DNA of 8,489 nt from Candidatus Fermentibacteraceae bacterium (lineage in GTDB: Bacteria > Fermentibacterota > Fermentibacteria > Fermentibacterales > JCC-6). This document shows positions 6,467 through 8,489 of this stretch, one piece after another (within the stretch, counting starts at the first letter, position 1; every line of letters begins with the position of its first letter). Below the pieces are notes generated by a model. It did no database searches. It was not told the DNA's origin and saw only the letters and a list, made by a program, of their open reading frames with translations. The stretch covers positions 1-8,489 of the forward strand of contig JAGGYZ010000243.1 of the NCBI GenBank assembly GCA_021162285.1, in the 5' to 3' direction. A program made the position numbers and the translations under genes.

Positions 6467-7164
6467 CAGTTGGCCAGTGCTGTGTCTATCTCCTGAAGAA
6501 TAGACCTGGCAGCCTGTGCCGGGTTCGACGAGCCTGTTATCGGCCGGCCTACAACAAGTGAAGTTGCTCCGTTTCTTACCGCCTCAAACGGAGTCATCAC
6601 TCGTTTCTGGTCTTCGGATTTTGCCTGTGCCGGACGAACCCCCGGTGTGATGATAAGGAAGTCTCTGCTGGAATTCCTGCTTACAGCTGAAGCCTCAAGC
6701 GGTGAACAGACTACGCCGTGAAGGCCACTCTCCTCTGCAGCCGCAGCCAGCGACACCACAGCCTCCAGTGGATCGTAGCCGGAACCCAGAAGCTGGAGGT
6801 CCGACTTGTCCATGCTTGTAAGCACCGTTACTGCAATAATTCTGGTTTTACCTGTGCAGGCATCTGCAGCAGCCTCCATCATTGCCCTTCCCCCTGATGC
6901 ATGAACATTGATCACATCCGGTTCCAGAAGGCATGCAGACCGCACGGCACCGGCCACAGTGTATGGTATGTCGTGAAACTTCAGATCAAGAAAAACAGGA
7001 AACCCTGCATTTCTGATTTCTCCAACGATACCCGGGCCTTCTTTTACAAACAGCTCAAGCCCTACTTTGACTCCCACAGGAAGCCCCTGAAGAGGCTTCA
7101 GCATCTTCAGGGCATCACTGCCGCAGTCACTGGTAAGTGCCACATACAGTTTTACATCACTCAT
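6466..7164 (-). CDS. pyrF: Orotidine 5'-phosphate decarboxylase
   Basis: A 232-residue cytoplasmic TIM-barrel enzyme that decarboxylates OMP to UMP, the last step of de novo pyrimidine synthesis. It aligns with the B. subtilis-type group 1 enzyme almost residue for residue: Lys33 in VKVGLELF, the catalytic D-x-K-x-x-D as D60, K62 and D65 in FLDLKFHDIP, ITPGVRP (172-178) and the phosphate-binding Arg207 in VVGRPIT. One difference stands out. The N-terminal strand that normally ends ALD reads VALTSD here, so the conserved substrate-contacting Asp11 is Thr, with an Asp two residues later. I chose the ATG at 7164 because AAAGGTGG ends six bases before it; an in-frame TTG at 7170 would add two residues but abuts that ribosome site. 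The gene overlaps the end of the RlpA-like gene by 8 bases and shares TGATG with the GT51 gene. Confidence 0.95.
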   Translation of the reverse strand: MSDVKLYVALTSDCGSDALKMLKPLQGLPVGVKVGLELFVKEGPGIVGEIRNAGFPVFLDLKFHDIPYTVAGAVRSACLLEPDVINVHASGGRAMMEAAADACTGKTRIIAVTVLTSMDKSDLQLLGSGYDPLEAVVSLAAAAEESGLHGVVCSPLEASAVSRNSSRDFLIITPGVRPAQAKSEDQKRVMTPFEAVRNGATSLVVGRPITGSSNPAQAARSILQEIDTALAN

Positions 7165-7570
7165 TTCCAACCACCTTTAATGATACCTGAGCCGTACCGG
7201 TATCCAGCATACCCAGAGCTACCGCGGCACCTCTGGAAAGATCAACTATCCGACCGGAGACAAAAGGACCCCTGTCTGTTACCCTTACCCTTACCGACCT
7301 GCCGTTTCCAAGGTTCGTTACAAGCAGAATGGTTCCAAAGGGCAGGGTTCTGTGAGCACAGGTCAGACCGTTCATGTCATAGGTTTCACCGCTGGCTGTT
7401 TTCCTGCCGTGAAAGGGCAGACCGTACCACGATGCCGTTCCGCGCATTTCCACTCCGGAAGTAACAACAGACACTGCAGAAACACCGTGTGAAACATACA
7501 CAGGAGAGGAAACCAGTGCGCATCCGGAAAACACTACAAGACACGCTGCAGCTACAGCTCTATTGTTCAC
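7157..7570 (-). CDS. rlpA: RlpA-like septal ring / lytic transglycosylase lipoprotein (short form, no SPOR domain)
   Basis: A 137-residue predicted lipoprotein. Residues 1-17 form a signal ending in the lipobox FSGC (Cys17); Phe at -3 is less common than Leu. The remainder is one RlpA double-psi beta-barrel: GTASWYG (44-50), FHGRKTASGETYD (53-65), AHRTLPFGT (72-80), VTNLGNGRSV (84-93) and TDRGPFVSGRIVDLS (98-112). Glu62, His73 and Asp99 sit at the spacing expected for the active site of RlpA lytic transglycosylases, which cleave naked glycan strands at septa. The C-terminal SPOR domain of E. coli and Pseudomonas RlpA is absent, so septal targeting would need another route. The start is a GTG overlapping the end of pyrD by 11 bases; a TGA two codons upstream rules out a longer form. 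No good ribosome site is seen, which suggests coupling to pyrD. Cys71 replaces the usual Ala before AHRT. Confidence 0.9.
   Translation of the reverse strand: MNNRAVAAACLVVFSGCALVSSPVYVSHGVSAVSVVTSGVEMRGTASWYGLPFHGRKTASGETYDMNGLTCAHRTLPFGTILLVTNLGNGRSVRVRVTDRGPFVSGRIVDLSRGAAVALGMLDTGTAQVSLKVVGNE
7171..7178 (-). promoter_or_regulatory. Ribosome binding site fixing the pyrF start
   Basis: The minus strand reads AAAGGTGG here, six bases before the ATG at 7164. It lies inside the end of the RlpA-like gene. The TTG at 7170 directly touches it and so is an unlikely start. Confidence 0.75.
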
Positions 7571-8435
7571 CTGTCAACTTCTTCATTTCATCCAGCAGCT
7601 CACCTGCAGCACAGGGTCTTCTCATAAGGCGGGTGCCGACCTGAACCATCTCAGCACCAGCTGCAAGCAGCTGCAGAACATCCTGTCCGCAGGAAACACC
7701 ACCAGAGCTGATTACCGGAACAGAAACGGCATTTGAGACCTGCCACACTCTTGCCACAACGAGAGGCAGCAGAGCAGGTGAAGTGTATCCGGCAACCTTC
7801 CGTTTGATGACAGATTTCCCTGTTTTCCAGTCTATCTTCATTCCCAGAAATGTGTTGCACACAGTAACGGCAGATGCTCCGCCTTTCTGTGCAGCAACTG
7901 CAGCCTGTACCATATCGCCGCCGTTTGGAGTAAGCTTCACGGAGAAAGGTCTATCCGCTACCTGTGAGACAGCTTCAGACACCCGGAACACAACTTCCGG
8001 ATCAACTCCGAAAGCTGCACCTCCTTCTGCAACGTTGGGACAGGAAACATTGATTTCGTAACCGATATGAACAGCTGACTCTTTAAGGACGCTGATTACA
8101 TCTGCGAACTCCTGAACAGACTCCCCGGCTACATTGATCACAAGCGGGCACGGCAGATTCGAAACTGCCGGGAGAATGTGTTCCAGAACATGCTGCGCCC
8201 CTGGATTTGCAAGACCTATGGAGTTAAGCAGCCCGAAAGGTGTTTCAAGCAGTCTGGGCGGCGGATTACCTGAACGGGGTTTCAGTGTAACAGCTTTTGA
8301 AACAACTGCACCTGCACCTGTGAGACAACCCAGTTTGAAGAGCTCCTCCCCGAAACCTGAGGTTCCTGAAGCCAGCATCACCGGTGAAACAAACTCTGTA
8401 CCCCACAGTTTCCGGGTCAGTGAAGGAAAACTCAT
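7560..8435 (-). CDS. pyrD: Dihydroorotate dehydrogenase, class 1B catalytic subunit
   Basis: A 291-residue FMN enzyme that oxidises dihydroorotate to orotate, the fourth step of pyrimidine synthesis. Family landmarks in order: LASGTSGFG (21-29), SKAVTLKPRSGNPPPR (46-61, Lys47), NSIGLANPG (71-79), NVAG (101-104), NVSCPN (129-134), SVKLTPN (165-171, Lys167), CNT (193-195), SSGGVSCGQD (243-252) and QVGTRLM (265-271). The active-site base is Cys132, as in class 1 enzymes; class 2 enzymes use Ser and have an N-terminal membrane helix, absent here. The pyrK tail directly upstream supports class 1B, an NAD-linked PyrD2PyrK2 complex with FMN, FAD and a 2Fe-2S cluster. I chose the ATG at 8435 because AAGGAGG lies seven bases before it and the ATG overlaps the pyrK stop as ATGA. 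An in-frame ATG at 8453 would add six residues encoded by the ribosome site itself. Confidence 0.96.
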   Translation of the reverse strand: MSFPSLTRKLWGTEFVSPVMLASGTSGFGEELFKLGCLTGAGAVVSKAVTLKPRSGNPPPRLLETPFGLLNSIGLANPGAQHVLEHILPAVSNLPCPLVINVAGESVQEFADVISVLKESAVHIGYEINVSCPNVAEGGAAFGVDPEVVFRVSEAVSQVADRPFSVKLTPNGGDMVQAAVAAQKGGASAVTVCNTFLGMKIDWKTGKSVIKRKVAGYTSPALLPLVVARVWQVSNAVSVPVISSGGVSCGQDVLQLLAAGAEMVQVGTRLMRRPCAAGELLDEMKKLTGEQ

Positions 8436-8489
8436 AAGCCTGCCTCCTTCCATCGTTTCCAGTCTATCGTATCACCGGGAAAAACTGGA
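8432..8489 (-). CDS. pyrK: C-terminal end of dihydroorotate dehydrogenase electron-transfer subunit
   Basis: Only the last 18 codons are in the window; the gene continues past the right edge. The frame ending in the TGA at 8434-8432 reads PVFPGDTIDWKRWKEAGL. PyrK proteins end shortly after the last Cys of the 2Fe-2S site in a C-x-x-G-PVF-type motif followed by an acidic segment and often a Trp, which fits. The tail joins pyrD in the usual pyrK-pyrD order with a 4-base ATGA overlap. PyrK carries FAD and the iron-sulphur cluster and passes electrons from PyrD to NAD+. The call rests on a short tail plus gene order; other frames in this stretch hit stops or lack any family resemblance. Confidence 0.75.
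   Translation of the reverse strand, partial: PVFPGDTIDWKRWKEAGL
8443..8449 (-). promoter_or_regulatory. Ribosome binding site fixing the pyrD start
   Basis: The minus strand reads AAGGAGG, seven bases before the ATG at 8435. It lies within the last codons of pyrK and downstream of the alternative ATG at 8453, so it favours the shorter protein. Confidence 0.88.

Noticed and set aside
6901..7464. Plus-strand open frame of 187 codons antisense to pyrF and rlpA
   Set aside because: It lies fully opposite two well-recognised genes, has low-complexity, Arg/His/Cys-rich composition, no ribosome site and no recognisable motif. It is a by-product of codon use on the other strand.
8436..8453. Longer PyrD starting at the ATG at 8453
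   Set aside because: The extra six residues encode the AAGGAGG ribosome site of the ATG at 8435, and the shorter start gives the usual PyrD N-terminus.
1..8489. CRISPR arrays, tRNA or rRNA genes, insertion sequences, phage or defence genes
   Set aside because: Nearly all of the window is filled by confidently coding minus-strand genes with housekeeping or envelope functions, and I see no direct repeat arrays, transposase motifs or RNA gene signatures.

Overview
The window is a compact, entirely minus-strand stretch of bacterial chromosome. It holds seven complete genes and two genes cut by the window edges. Two lipoprotein signal peptides, a PilB/GspE-type ATPase, an RlpA-like protein and a peptidoglycan glycosyltransferase point to a diderm (Gram-negative-type) bacterium. 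Base composition is roughly balanced. Strong AGGAGG-like ribosome sites and very tight gene packing are typical of many lineages, including uncultivated ones, so I cannot name the organism. I see no tRNA, rRNA, CRISPR, IS element, phage gene or defence gene.

Read in the direction of transcription (from high to low coordinates), block A is: the 3' end of pyrK (8432 to the right edge), pyrD (7560-8435), a short RlpA-like lipoprotein gene (7157-7570), pyrF (6466-7164) and a large membrane glycosyltransferase with a C-terminal GT51 domain (4544-6466). Every junction in block A overlaps by 1 to 11 bases. A 71-base gap follows (4473-4543), the only real intergenic space in the window. It carries a promoter-like TTGACA element and no convincing terminator. 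Block B is: a C-terminally membrane-anchored protein with three GYF_2-like repeats (3450-4472), a thymidine/pyrimidine-nucleoside phosphorylase (2182-3462), a PilB/GspE-family ATPase (482-2185) and a lipoprotein that runs off the left edge (1-485). Its junctions overlap by 13, 4 and 4 bases.

Functionally, block A combines late de novo pyrimidine synthesis with cell-envelope work. PyrK and PyrD would form the NAD-linked class 1B dihydroorotate dehydrogenase, and PyrF makes UMP. The RlpA-like protein and the GT51 enzyme act on peptidoglycan. Block B combines pyrimidine nucleoside salvage with a type IV pilus or type II secretion motor ATPase and membrane or lipoproteins of unknown role. The overlaps suggest co-expression. 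A functional link between UMP supply and envelope growth is only inference.

The most distinctive items are the fusion of a long AsmA-like region to a GT51 domain, the triple GYF_2-like tail-anchored protein, a PyrF with Thr in place of a normally conserved active-site Asp, and a PilB-type ATPase with a degenerate MshEN region and no pilus genes beside it. I did not find a clearly new multi-gene system.
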